Below, piece after piece: positions 46,988 to 55,989 of a stretch of 64,000 nt of DNA. Location: NCBI GenBank assembly GCA_027459645.1, contig DAIDHQ010000010.1, positions 1-64,000 of the forward strand, read 5' to 3'. Under the pieces are notes generated by a model. The model was not told the DNA's origin and made no database searches. It saw only the letters and a program-made list of their open reading frames with translations. The DNA comes from Vulcanimicrobiota bacterium. GTDB lineage: Bacteria; Vulcanimicrobiota; Vulcanimicrobiia; Vulcanimicrobiales; Vulcanimicrobiaceae. Positions within the stretch are counted from its first letter, which is position 1, and the number at the start of each line of letters is the position of its first letter. A program made the position numbers and the translations under genes.

Positions 46988-47947
46988 CTATATGTGATCG
47001 GTATTCCATACGCCGTCGCCGGGCGAGGGTTCGCGGGCCGATGCCAACCATTGGGTGCCGGCTTTTGACAAGGCGACGGCCATAAAGATCGCGTCGGTGC
47101 GGCGGCGCACGGACGCGCGCGGCACGCGTTCGCGCACGAAGGCGGGCGGAAGCCAACCGACGACGCGCCGCAAATCACCGGCGGCGCTGCGCAGTAGCGG
47201 CGCGACCAATTCCCCGGCCGTATCATCGGCGTACCCGCATTCTTCCAAGATGAACGCATCGTGCTCGGGCGAGCGGACGCCGATCACGTATGCCGCAATG
47301 CTGCGTCCCCGGCGTACCACGAGATTTGCAGGCACGCCGCTCGCGCGATCGGCGGCTTGACGCAATTTCAGCCGGACGAAATCCCAGACGAGCGGCGAGC
47401 GCGAAAAGTGCCACGGCGAGAGCGCATTTCCGTTCGCAAAGCACCGGCGCACGCCGCTCCAATCCGCCTCTTCCAGCCGGCGCACCTCGATGCGCCGGTC
47501 GTCGAGTGAATCCGCTCGCAACGAAATCGCGCGCGATGCCAGGCGTTCGAAGCCTAAGTCCGCATAGAACTGCGGGCGGATGTCGCTGAAGAGATAGGCC
47601 GCGTCCGCGCCTTCGCTGCGAGCTGCATCCAAAGCCATCGCGAGCATCGCACTCGCATAGCCGCGGCCGCGCCGGTCCGGCGGTGTATACACGGCGCCGA
47701 TGCCGATCGCGCGTAAGCGCATGCGGCCGAATTCAATGAAACGCTCGTAGCGCTTGAACGACGCGAGCAGTTCTCGCCCGTTGAATAATCCCGCCAGGGC
47801 AAAATGTCGCCGCCCGTAGCCGCTGTTCGCGATTTCGACCGTGTGCGTCACGTATTGCTCGAAGTCGCGCCGGCCCGCCCACAGTTCGGCGGTCAACGGC
47901 AAGACGTCGCGCGCGTAGCTTTCCGCGTCGATGCGCTGGAGCCTCAC
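46988..47947 (-). CDS. GNAT-family N-acetyltransferase (Eis-like two-domain layout)
   Basis: 319 aa. The acetyl-CoA loop is in IGAVYTPPDRRGRGYASAMLAMALDAARSEGADAAYLFSD (R-x2-G-x-G/A), preceded by beta strands with ELLASFKRYERFI. The second half (about 150-319) is a further GNAT-like or SCP2-like region (RLEEADWSGVRRCFANGNALSPWHFSRSPLVWDFVRLKL), as in Eis-type proteins. Start overlaps the helicase gene by 4 nt. The substrate (amine or protein lysine) is unknown. Confidence 0.85.
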   Translation of the reverse strand: MRLQRIDAESYARDVLPLTAELWAGRRDFEQYVTHTVEIANSGYGRRHFALAGLFNGRELLASFKRYERFIEFGRMRLRAIGIGAVYTPPDRRGRGYASAMLAMALDAARSEGADAAYLFSDIRPQFYADLGFERLASRAISLRADSLDDRRIEVRRLEEADWSGVRRCFANGNALSPWHFSRSPLVWDFVRLKLRQAADRASGVPANLVVRRGRSIAAYVIGVRSPEHDAFILEECGYADDTAGELVAPLLRSAAGDLRRVVGWLPPAFVRERVPRASVRRRTDAIFMAVALSKAGTQWLASAREPSPGDGVWNTDHI

Positions 47948-50013
47948 AGCGTCTTGCGAAGCTCTTCCAGAAACTCCGGTGCGGTCGTGCCGCGCGTGGC
48001 CCGTCCGGAGGCGGTTACTACCACGCGCCGCTTGGCCCGGCGCATCGCATACTTGAACGCGCGCCGTTCCTCATCGTTGTATTGTTCGCGTGTCTTCATT
48101 CGTGCGACGTAGTAGCTGAACTTCGCCGTTCTGGAAGCCTTGGCGTCGCCGACGTTGTCTTTCGGAATCATGCCGTATTTCGGGCTGAAGAGAAACGCAT
48201 CGGGAACGTACCACCGTGGAAACGAGCCGGCTCTCGCGTCGGGAATAAAGACCGTTTCGAATGACCGTCCGCGCGCGGCATCGACGCTAAGGATCTGCAC
48301 GAACCGCGGATCGTCGGCCGGCTCGCAGCATTCAAGATCGCTTTGCGCGCGAAGGTCCGCGTCGGCCAAGACGTCGCCCAGCGTGGCCTGTGGATGCGAG
48401 CGTACGAATTCCTGTAGCCGGGCGAGCAATCTCCGTAAGAGCGCTTGTTGCGCGAGCGCCGTCGCGCTTCCGGGCGCGCCTTCCGAGGCGAGGCCTTCGC
48501 TCCACACGCGCCTTACGAACGCCGCGAACGGTTCGTTGCTCATCGCGTCGATCCAGCCGCTACGCAGCGAACGAAGGCGTTGAACCCGCTCGCGCGCATC
48601 TTCGGGCAACGCGGTATCGACGGTTCCGCGCACGACATTCCATCCAAGTCGGACGTCGCGTTTGGGATCCCAGCGGCCGGCGCGTTCGGTCGGCGCACGC
48701 TCGTCGTCGAATGCGAAGAGCGCTTCCTGATTGTCGGGAGGCTCCGCGCATAGCGTCGCAATCGAAGCGTCCGAGAGCGCGACGGCACGCCCGCGCAGCG
48801 TTCGAATGAGCCAGTCATGGCGAAACGGATCCCATACGTTCCAGAGCAGCGCGAGCGCGTCCAGCGCTCGGCGGTCGGCAAAGCAGTTAACGTCGCCGCC
48901 GACGGCGACCGGAATGCCCACATCGAGCAGCGCGCGTTCGTAGCGCTCCACGTCGCATACCGAGCGGAAGATCACGCCGATCTCGGATGGAGCAACGCCG
49001 TTGCGAAGTTCCGCGGCGACTGCTTCGGCAAGAGCTGCCGCTTCATGCGATTCATCGGGGAAACGTTGAGCGGAGCGTTCGGTCTTTTGCGGCCGGAACG
49101 GATCGACCAGCTCGATCCGCTCGACGTTCTTGAAGATCGCGTCGGGACGCGCGCCGCGAAACGTACTCGTCGCTCCGGCGGTATCTCCGGCGAGTGTCAC
49201 GCCTTCCAGCGACTCGCCGTAGATGGCTTCCAACAACAAGCGCGTGCCGAGGGTGGCCTCCTGCGCTTCATCGACGAAAATCGCCGGATACCGTTCGCGC
49301 ATGGCCGCTGCCGCCGCGGGTGCTTCGCGCGCGAGTTCGATCGCATCGGCAATGGCGTCGCGCGGCGTCATGCGTCCGGCCGCGCGCGAAGCGTCGACCC
49401 AGTGGCGGAACAAGCGCGCCAAGATCTTTGCCAGATCGATTTCACGACGGTACTGACGTTGTAACTCGGCAGGGTCGACGTCGAGCGAATCGCGGTACGC
49501 GTCTTTCGTTGCGTAGATCAGATCTGGGTGCGCGAAGTTCGGAGGGTTTGCGTAAAAGTGCGTCGCGCCGCCGAGCGCGCGATTCAAAAACTCATCGGGC
49601 GAAATCGCTGCGTCGCGAAGCTTTCGCACCAAGCGAAACGCCGAAGCAGCAAAGCGTTCGGGCGCGCGAAGGCCGCCGACTTCCGGGTCCAGCGTGCCGG
49701 CCTCGAACTCGTCCCATTCGAGCGCAAAGAGCGGGCCGGCGATGCGGCCGAACGCCGCTTCCGCCGCGACGTCGTCGAAGAGCGCGACCGGACGCCCGGC
49801 ATCGGCCAGTAGTTCGAGCGCAAGCTGCGCGAGCTCCGACGGGTGGGCGGCGTGCAGGTAGCGCGCATCGGGCCGCTCGCCGGCGTAACGCGCGATGCGC
49901 GCGCGCAGCGCGTGCGTCTTTCCGGTTCCGGCGGCGCCCGTTATGGCAACGGCGGCAGCGAACGGTGCTTGGACCGCGCGCTCTTGCAACGGCGAAAGCG
50001 TGACCAGCTTCAT
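47944..50013 (-). CDS. UvrD/Rep-like helicase, AddA/RecB-related without nuclease domain
   Basis: 689 aa. Walker A GAAGTGKTHALRARI near residue 26, helicase motif II AIFVDEAQEAT, motif III-like LAGDTAGATSTFRGARPD, and motif V/VI-like VDAARGRSFETVFIPDARAG and EERRAFKYAMRRAKRRVVVTASG. It is shorter than AddA (about 1,200 aa) and lacks the C-terminal nuclease. It overlaps a PD-(D/E)XK nuclease gene upstream by 4 nt, giving a split helicase/nuclease pair for end resection. Confidence 0.85.
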   Translation of the reverse strand: MKLVTLSPLQERAVQAPFAAAVAITGAAGTGKTHALRARIARYAGERPDARYLHAAHPSELAQLALELLADAGRPVALFDDVAAEAAFGRIAGPLFALEWDEFEAGTLDPEVGGLRAPERFAASAFRLVRKLRDAAISPDEFLNRALGGATHFYANPPNFAHPDLIYATKDAYRDSLDVDPAELQRQYRREIDLAKILARLFRHWVDASRAAGRMTPRDAIADAIELAREAPAAAAAMRERYPAIFVDEAQEATLGTRLLLEAIYGESLEGVTLAGDTAGATSTFRGARPDAIFKNVERIELVDPFRPQKTERSAQRFPDESHEAAALAEAVAAELRNGVAPSEIGVIFRSVCDVERYERALLDVGIPVAVGGDVNCFADRRALDALALLWNVWDPFRHDWLIRTLRGRAVALSDASIATLCAEPPDNQEALFAFDDERAPTERAGRWDPKRDVRLGWNVVRGTVDTALPEDARERVQRLRSLRSGWIDAMSNEPFAAFVRRVWSEGLASEGAPGSATALAQQALLRRLLARLQEFVRSHPQATLGDVLADADLRAQSDLECCEPADDPRFVQILSVDAARGRSFETVFIPDARAGSFPRWYVPDAFLFSPKYGMIPKDNVGDAKASRTAKFSYYVARMKTREQYNDEERRAFKYAMRRAKRRVVVTASGRATRGTTAPEFLEELRKTL

Positions 50014-51227
50014 CTCCCGAATCGCTCCCGCTCTTCATGGGGGCGGTCTGCGCACGCGTTCGCATACGAACAGTACGTGCATGCCGAAGGATCGCGCGCG
50101 ACCGGAAACGCGGTCAACTCGCCCGAGGTCAACTGCGTGCAGATCTCGATCATCCGCGCGCGCGCGCTTTCGAGTTCGCCGATTGTGATGGTCTTGCCGA
50201 CCTCGACGGAAACCGGAGCGACGTCTACCAGCGCGTCTTTGAGCGGAATCAACGCAAGGCGCGAGACCGTGTCGCCTGCGGCGGTGCGCGCCCAATAGTA
50301 GAACGGAAGCTGAAAATCGCGAAAGGTGCGAACCTTCTCGCGGTATTCCGCGGGCGTCGTGGCAATCGAGCCGGTCTTATAGTCGATGATCGCAACTTCT
50401 CCCGTTCGATTGTCGCGGTCCAGCCGATCGATGTATCCGACGAAGTCGAAACCGTCCAGCTCCAAGTTCGCGCCGATCTCCCGGCCGATCACCGTGAACG
50501 GTGCGCGCGCCGACTCCGCAACGAGCCAGTCGATATAGCGTTGCGCGGTGCGTTGTGCGCGCCGCTTTTGGAGTTCGACTTCGACCGAGGTGTCGAACTC
50601 GTTGCGGAAACGTTCGAACGCCCAGTTGACGTACCCGACGATCTTCGTCCGCATCTCCGCTTCGAGTGCGGGCGACGGTTCGGGAAACTCGCCGTGAAAA
50701 TCTTCGAGCGCGGCGTGAAACGCGGTGCCGTAGGTGGAAGCCGACGAGCTTTTGTCTTCGATTGCGGCGCAGACGTAGCGGAAATACCATTTGCGCGGAC
50801 ATTCGGCGTACGCGTTGAGTGCCGAAGCGCTGAAGTGGGCTTTGCGCGCGCGCACGCTGCTCGGCGCTTGCGCCGTACGCGCTTCGGCCAAGCGGAAATC
50901 CCCGGCAACTTCCGGCTCGTCGGATGCGACGGCAGGCTCCAGCTGCAGCTCGAAGAGGTCGAAAATATCGGTCTGCGGGGCGATCGAACGGACGCGTTCC
51001 GAAAAACGTAACAACGCCTCGCGTTCGGTCGCCGAAACGGCGATCCGAAGCCGGGAGATTGCGTCTAAAAGCGGTTCGTGTTGCGCGACGACCGCATATG
51101 CGGCGGCGACGTCGTGAGGCACGCCGGAGCACGGCGAACGGAACGCGCGGACGAGCCGAGCGTTGTCACCCGATTCGAACCATGCGAAGAGATCGTCGGC
51201 AAATGTGCGTGCGAGGCTCGGATTCAC
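50010..51227 (-). CDS. PD-(D/E)XK nuclease with AddB/Cas4-type iron-sulfur cluster ligands
   Basis: 405 aa. Nuclease motifs GYIDRLDRD and AIIDYKTG, with LPFYYWA (QxxxY type). Cysteines fit a 4Fe-4S staple: one in NAYAECPRKWYFR and three near the end, DPSACTYCSYANAC. This is the arrangement of AddB and RecB-family exonucleases. The first about 130 residues are helical and may be the leftover of an AddB-like domain. The gene overlaps the helicase by 4 nt. Confidence 0.88.
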   Translation of the reverse strand: MNPSLARTFADDLFAWFESGDNARLVRAFRSPCSGVPHDVAAAYAVVAQHEPLLDAISRLRIAVSATEREALLRFSERVRSIAPQTDIFDLFELQLEPAVASDEPEVAGDFRLAEARTAQAPSSVRARKAHFSASALNAYAECPRKWYFRYVCAAIEDKSSSASTYGTAFHAALEDFHGEFPEPSPALEAEMRTKIVGYVNWAFERFRNEFDTSVEVELQKRRAQRTAQRYIDWLVAESARAPFTVIGREIGANLELDGFDFVGYIDRLDRDNRTGEVAIIDYKTGSIATTPAEYREKVRTFRDFQLPFYYWARTAAGDTVSRLALIPLKDALVDVAPVSVEVGKTITIGELESARARMIEICTQLTSGELTAFPVARDPSACTYCSYANACADRPHEERERFGR

Positions 51228-51295
51228 GGTCGTTCTCGATCATCCCTTAGGCATGCTACCAGGCGCCCCTGCCGCCCGCGTGTAATGGGCGATTG

Positions 51296-51862
51296 ATGCG
51301 GCGCATCATCATCGGTATCAGCGGAGCGAGCGGAAGCGCGTACGGCTATATGGCGCTTCAGGCGCTTCGCGCCATCGGCGGCGTCGAAACGCACCTGTGC
51401 ATCAGCGAAGCGGCACGGCGCACGATCGAGCTGGAGATGGACATGCAGCCCGACGGCTTCGAGGCGCTGGCGGACGTGGTTCATCGCGACGACGATCTTG
51501 CTGCCGCGATTTCAAGCGGCTCCTTTATCACCGACGGCATGCTGGTAATTCCGTGCTCCATGAAGAGCGCGAGCGGGATCGCATATTCACTCAACGACAA
51601 TCTTCTCACCCGCGCCGCCGATGTCTGCCTGAAGGAGAAGCGCAAGCTCGTTTTGGTGGTGCGCGAAACGCCGCTCCATCTGGGCCATCTGCGCACGCTC
51701 TCGCGCCTGGCCGAGATCGGCGCCGTCATTCTGCCGCCGATTCCGGCGATGTACGCGGCGCCGCAGAGCGTCGACGACATTATCGCGCATACGGTCGGCA
51801 AGGCGCTCGATCAGTTCGGCATACCGAACGAGCTATTCAAGCGCTGGCGTACTCCCGACTAA
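51296..51862 (+). CDS. ubiX: UbiX-family flavin prenyltransferase
   Basis: 188 aa from the ATG at 51296. Signature IIIGISGASGSAYGYMALQALR, IPCSMKSASGIAYSLNDNLLTRAADVCLKEKRKLVLVVRETPLHLGHLRTLSRLAEIGAVILPPIPAMY: FMN site and dimethylallyl-phosphate binding. It makes prenylated FMN for UbiD-type decarboxylases. No ubiD lies in the window. The 3' end overlaps the convergent nucleotidyltransferase by 30 nt. Confidence 0.94.
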   Translation: MRRIIIGISGASGSAYGYMALQALRAIGGVETHLCISEAARRTIELEMDMQPDGFEALADVVHRDDDLAAAISSGSFITDGMLVIPCSMKSASGIAYSLNDNLLTRAADVCLKEKRKLVLVVRETPLHLGHLRTLSRLAEIGAVILPPIPAMYAAPQSVDDIIAHTVGKALDQFGIPNELFKRWRTPD

Positions 51863-52606
51863 CGTTTCCGCCAATGCCACGTCGCTAACGCGGTCAACGT
51901 TGACCGCGGTTTCCGCAAAAGGCGACACGAGCGCGCGCACCGGTGCGCCCAAAATCTGCGATGCGCGGCGTTCTGCTGCGGCAATCGAAAGACGGCGTAG
52001 CGCAAAGCGCAACAGCACGTCCCAGCCGAAAAGCGACGCAAGTGCAAGCGGATTTTTTCGCGCCGCGCCCAGGCTTTCGATGAACCGCTCGAGTTGCGGC
52101 ATCACGCGCGGCTTGACTGCGATAAAACCGCCGCCGCAATAGGTACCGTCGCGCAAACGCGCCCACGTATGCGGAACCTCCGGATATGCGGCTTCGTGCA
52201 CGCGCCGTTCCAAGCAGCCATAGCCGATATCGGCATCCGCCTCGAGCGCGCGGGCGACGAAATCCTCGATCGACGCGGGCGTCAGCACGGGCAGATCGGA
52301 GGTGCTGACGAGCACGATGTCATCCGGCGGCAGATCGCGCAGACCGTTGCGCAAACTCTCGCGGATCTTCGCGCCGTCGTCGCGGCGTTCGTCGGCCAGC
52401 GCCAGCGCCGGATTCCCTTGCGCCGAAGCCGGGGCGACGACGATGATGCGCCCGATCGAATCACAGGCGCGCAGTTGGCGCAGCACGCGTTCGACGAGCG
52501 CGACGCCGCCCACGCGCACGAAGGCCTTGTTCGCAGCGCCCGGCTGTAACCGTGCGACGTCGTCCGCGGGGCCGCCGGCGAGCACGATCGCCGTTATCCG
52601 CGCCAT
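51833..52606 (-). CDS. MobA-like nucleotidyltransferase (NTP_transf_3)
   Basis: 257 aa. N-terminal Rossmann-like ITAIVLAGGPADDVARLQPGAANKAFVRVGGVALVERVLRQL, the nucleotide-binding LAGG and K sites, and DIVLVSTSDLPVLTP with the metal-binding Asp. Members activate sugars, phospholipid precursors or molybdopterin. It overlaps ispE by 13 nt, which may be by chance. Substrate unknown. Confidence 0.82.
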   Translation of the reverse strand: MARITAIVLAGGPADDVARLQPGAANKAFVRVGGVALVERVLRQLRACDSIGRIIVVAPASAQGNPALALADERRDDGAKIRESLRNGLRDLPPDDIVLVSTSDLPVLTPASIEDFVARALEADADIGYGCLERRVHEAAYPEVPHTWARLRDGTYCGGGFIAVKPRVMPQLERFIESLGAARKNPLALASLFGWDVLLRFALRRLSIAAAERRASQILGAPVRALVSPFAETAVNVDRVSDVALAETLVGSTPALE

Positions 52607-53451
52607 GCCGCCGACTTCCGAAAGTTCGTGCGATAGCGCAGAAACGTTGCGGGAAGCTCCAAACGCTCGTCGAGCTCGGCTATTTCGCGCGCGGTCTGCG
52701 CGAGCGCAAATACGGCCGAGCCGGATCCTGCAAGCAACGCCTGCGCTCCAACGCCACGCAAGGCGTCGAGTGCGCGCGCAACGTCGGGCGTCGCCTGCGA
52801 GACGGGGCCTTCAAAATCGTTCGAGAGCAACGAGCACACGCTGCGAAAATCGGCGCGTTGCAGTGCCGCGACCATCGCGAGCGATCCCGAGGTGTTGCGG
52901 GGGCGTGACGGCCGCGGATGCCGGTCGATTTCGGCGTAGGCCGCGGCGGTCGAAATGGCGGCCGGCGGTTTGACGACCAGCACGTGCCACGGCGGCAGCG
53001 AGCCGAGCGCCGTCACGCGCTCGCCCGTGCCTTCCACCAGAGCGCCGGACTGCGCGAGAAAGAAGGGCACGTCAGATCCAAGCTCGCGGGCGATCTGCAT
53101 CCAGTCGAGCTCGGTAAGGTGGCCAAGCGCACCGTCCATCGCGGCGAGCAGCAACGAGGCTGCGTCGCTGGATCCGCCGCCCAGCCCCGCTTGAACCGGG
53201 ATACGCTTGCGCAGCGAAATGCGGACTGGCACGGTGGGCGCTACACGGTTTGCCGCGCGTACGACCAGATTTTCGTCGCCTGCCAGCGCCGTATCGTCGC
53301 AGCTAAAACCAAATGCGGCGGCCGGTTCGATCGTCAGCTCGTCGCTCAATTCGAGCGGAACCATGACGGTGCGAATACCGTGATAGCCGTCGGCACGCCG
53401 ATCGAGCACTTCGAGCGTCAGATTGATCTTCGCTGGAGCTGGAACGTTCAT
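52594..53451 (-). CDS. ispE: 4-diphosphocytidyl-2-C-methyl-D-erythritol kinase
   Basis: 285 aa from the ATG 53451-53449; the frame stays open far upstream, but only this part matches. GHMP kinase: PAPAKINLTLEVLDRRADGYHGIRTVMVPLELSDEL, the glycine-rich loop VQAGLGGGSSDAASLL and LLAGSGSAVFAL. It phosphorylates CDP-ME in the MEP isoprenoid pathway. It is divergent from the glycosidase gene. Confidence 0.95.
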   Translation of the reverse strand: MNVPAPAKINLTLEVLDRRADGYHGIRTVMVPLELSDELTIEPAAAFGFSCDDTALAGDENLVVRAANRVAPTVPVRISLRKRIPVQAGLGGGSSDAASLLLAAMDGALGHLTELDWMQIARELGSDVPFFLAQSGALVEGTGERVTALGSLPPWHVLVVKPPAAISTAAAYAEIDRHPRPSRPRNTSGSLAMVAALQRADFRSVCSLLSNDFEGPVSQATPDVARALDALRGVGAQALLAGSGSAVFALAQTAREIAELDERLELPATFLRYRTNFRKSAAWRG

Positions 53452-53532
53452 CCGAAAGCGCCCGTTTGGGGTCCTAGCGGGCCTCTCCTTGATGAAAAGG
53501 GTGCCCCGGCATAAAGGCGTAGGAAGGGGCGC

Positions 53533-55989
53533 ATGGGTCCGAGTTACGACGCGCAGCGCAATGAGTTTTGCGCCTACGTAGTTCCGGAAACGCAAACACC
53601 ATACGGTTTGCTGCTCGGAAACTATAAAGCCTACGCACAATCCACCGCAAAAGGCGGCGTGCGCGGCCTGTGGGATGCGGATACCGATCAAATTATCTTC
53701 GGTACCCATCAAATAGGTTACCGCGTGGTCGGCACCGACCAAACGTTCTTTCCGCACCAGATCACGCGAGAATTTACGTTTCTCCCGTACGCGCAGATTT
53801 CTGAATTCACGCTCGACCATCGCGTGCACGTGACCGAAGCGTTTTACGTGCCGTTCGGCCCGAAATTCGAACGTACGGTCGCCTTCGTCGTCGACGTCAC
53901 GCTCTATAATCCGGGTTCGGCGTCGCTCGATATCGCGATATTTCCGTGGGCGATGCTCGTGGGGCAGCGGTTTTACGGCGAGCCGGAACACGAAGTCGAA
54001 GCGTGGAGCGAAGGACCGTTCATCTGTTCCAAAAACGTCGAAACCGGCGCGGAGCGCTGGTGGGGCGGATCTCGCGAACCGCTTGCCGCCGAACTTTCGC
54101 TGCGCGAACAAGTTTTGCTCGAGAACATGCGGCGTGGAACGCTGCTGCCCGAAGACATTCCCGGCTTCGGTCACGTTACGCCCGAACTCGCGCGCTTCGT
54201 AAGCCGGCGCATCTTCGGCGCGTTCGAATATCGGCTGACGGTCGCACCGGGCGCGCGCGAGTCGCTGCGCCTTGCGGTCGTCTATAACAAAGAGGGGCGC
54301 GAAAAGAGCAAGTCCGCGCTCGAAGCGTTGCTCGTCGACAAACGCTCCCTGCACGACACGCAAAAATTCTACGCCGCCCGCTTGGCCGACGCGCGCTTTA
54401 TGACGCCCTCGCCGACGATCAGCCGCGGCGTCGTATGGGCGAAAGCCAACATGATCCGCATCGTGAAAGACTACCCGCAGGGCTGGGGATCGACGAACTC
54501 TCCGCCGTCGGATATTTTGGTTTCGCGCGACACGTCGTGGTTCGTGCACGGCTTCGACTATTTCTGGCCGCAGTTCAGCCGCGACTGCCTGGAAGTTTTC
54601 AACGACGCGATCGAAGAGTCGGGATTGATGGTCGAATACGTCCGCGGCGTAAGCGGCTTTCGCACCGCTTATGATCTGAACATCAACGACGACACGCCGC
54701 TGCATCTGATCGCGATGCTGCATTACTATAACGCGACGCTCGACGAATCGTGGGTACGCGATCGCCTGGCGCTGGTCGTCAAGCTGACGGACTATATGCT
54801 CTCGCAGCGCGACGATCAGGGGCTGCTGTTCTGCAAAGCCAAAGGCGTGGACATGTACGGCATCTCGTCCTGGCGCAACATCATTCCGTACTATACGCTC
54901 GACGGCGCCGTCACCGAGATCAACGCCGAAGGCGTCTTCGCGCTCGAAGCCGCCGCGATGTTGTGCGCGGTCGGTGGCGATACCGAGCATTGGGAGAAGT
55001 ATTCGTACGAAGCGCAGTCGCTGCGCGGCGCGATGATGGATTTTCTCTTCAACGACGATACCGGCGCGTTCGTGCTGAACTACGATCAAGATAAGAATTA
55101 TCAAGACAACTTCACGGCCGACGAAGTCTTCCCGGTGCTCTTTAACGTGGCAAATCCCGAACAGCGCCGAGCGATCCTCGAACGCCTGCTGGAAGCGGAT
55201 TTCGTCACGCCCGTCGGCTTGCGTACGATCTCGACCGCCGATGCGTGGTACTTTCCTTCGTACGGTTTCGGTCTGCTCGGCGGCATCTGGCCCGACCTGA
55301 CGCTCTGGTTTGCGATGACGCTCGCGCGCAACGGCTTCACCGATCAATGCGTGCACTTCCTCAACTGCGTTTACGACGCGATGGAAGGCGGAAGCCCGCG
55401 TAACACGGTGCCGGGCGAATTCGGGGAATGGTTCGACGGCGGTTCGCTTTCGAATCGCGGCATGTATCTTTCGCCCTGGACCGGCGCCAAGTACCTATGG
55501 GCCGTTGCCGAAACGGTGGGTGGTCTCGACGGCTATCGCACGAGCGGGCGGCCGCATCTTGCGCCCCTCCGCCCGCACGGTTGGAAGTGGGTTGCCGCAG
55601 CTCGCGTGCATTGGGGCGGACGGCGTTGCAGTTACGTGATCGACTTGCAGCACGACGTCATTTACGGCGACATGCCCGAACTTTCGGCCGAAGAGCCGTT
55701 CATGTGCATTTACGCCGGTCGCGACGTGAGCGAAGATGTGCAGATATCGCCGGTGGAGGTGGGCGCGATCGCTTTCGAAGATGAAGCGGGCGCGGTGCGC
55801 ATCTTCGTCTGTAACCTGCTGGATCGCGAGCGGCAAGTCATGGTGGAATTCCGCGGCCATACCGCGCGCTTCGCGATGGAAGCGGGCGAACTGCGCGAGG
55901 TGCAGATGATCGGCAAGCCGACCGATCGTCGCGCGCGCGCCGCGAAACTCGACGTGGTGCCGGCAAAACGCGCGCCGGCTATGCGTTGA
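53533..55989 (+). CDS. (alpha/alpha)6-barrel glycoside hydrolase, amylo-1,6-glucosidase/trehalase-like
   Basis: 818 aa. N-terminal beta-sandwich (about 1-280: YGLLLGNYKAYAQSTAKGGVRGLWDADTDQIIFGTH), then an (alpha/alpha)6 barrel from about 310 to 680 with RDTSWFVHGFDYFWPQFSRDCLEVF (likely acid/base Asp), WRNIIPYYTLDGAVTEINAEGVFALEAAAML, and NTVPGEFGEWFDGGSLSNRGMYLSPWTGAKYLW (possible base). A small beta-domain ends it. Matches glycogen-debranching/GH63/GH78-type folds, not any single family clearly. It lies just before a GalT-like gene (4-nt overlap), so sugar metabolism is likely. No signal peptide, so cytoplasmic. Confidence 0.7.
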   Translation: MGPSYDAQRNEFCAYVVPETQTPYGLLLGNYKAYAQSTAKGGVRGLWDADTDQIIFGTHQIGYRVVGTDQTFFPHQITREFTFLPYAQISEFTLDHRVHVTEAFYVPFGPKFERTVAFVVDVTLYNPGSASLDIAIFPWAMLVGQRFYGEPEHEVEAWSEGPFICSKNVETGAERWWGGSREPLAAELSLREQVLLENMRRGTLLPEDIPGFGHVTPELARFVSRRIFGAFEYRLTVAPGARESLRLAVVYNKEGREKSKSALEALLVDKRSLHDTQKFYAARLADARFMTPSPTISRGVVWAKANMIRIVKDYPQGWGSTNSPPSDILVSRDTSWFVHGFDYFWPQFSRDCLEVFNDAIEESGLMVEYVRGVSGFRTAYDLNINDDTPLHLIAMLHYYNATLDESWVRDRLALVVKLTDYMLSQRDDQGLLFCKAKGVDMYGISSWRNIIPYYTLDGAVTEINAEGVFALEAAAMLCAVGGDTEHWEKYSYEAQSLRGAMMDFLFNDDTGAFVLNYDQDKNYQDNFTADEVFPVLFNVANPEQRRAILERLLEADFVTPVGLRTISTADAWYFPSYGFGLLGGIWPDLTLWFAMTLARNGFTDQCVHFLNCVYDAMEGGSPRNTVPGEFGEWFDGGSLSNRGMYLSPWTGAKYLWAVAETVGGLDGYRTSGRPHLAPLRPHGWKWVAAARVHWGGRRCSYVIDLQHDVIYGDMPELSAEEPFMCIYAGRDVSEDVQISPVEVGAIAFEDEAGAVRIFVCNLLDRERQVMVEFRGHTARFAMEAGELREVQMIGKPTDRRARAAKLDVVPAKRAPAMR

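Noticed and set aside
53460-55356. Minus-strand extension of ispE over the glycosidase
   Set aside because: The frame stays open but only the part from 53451 matches IspE; the rest is the shadow of the glycosidase gene.
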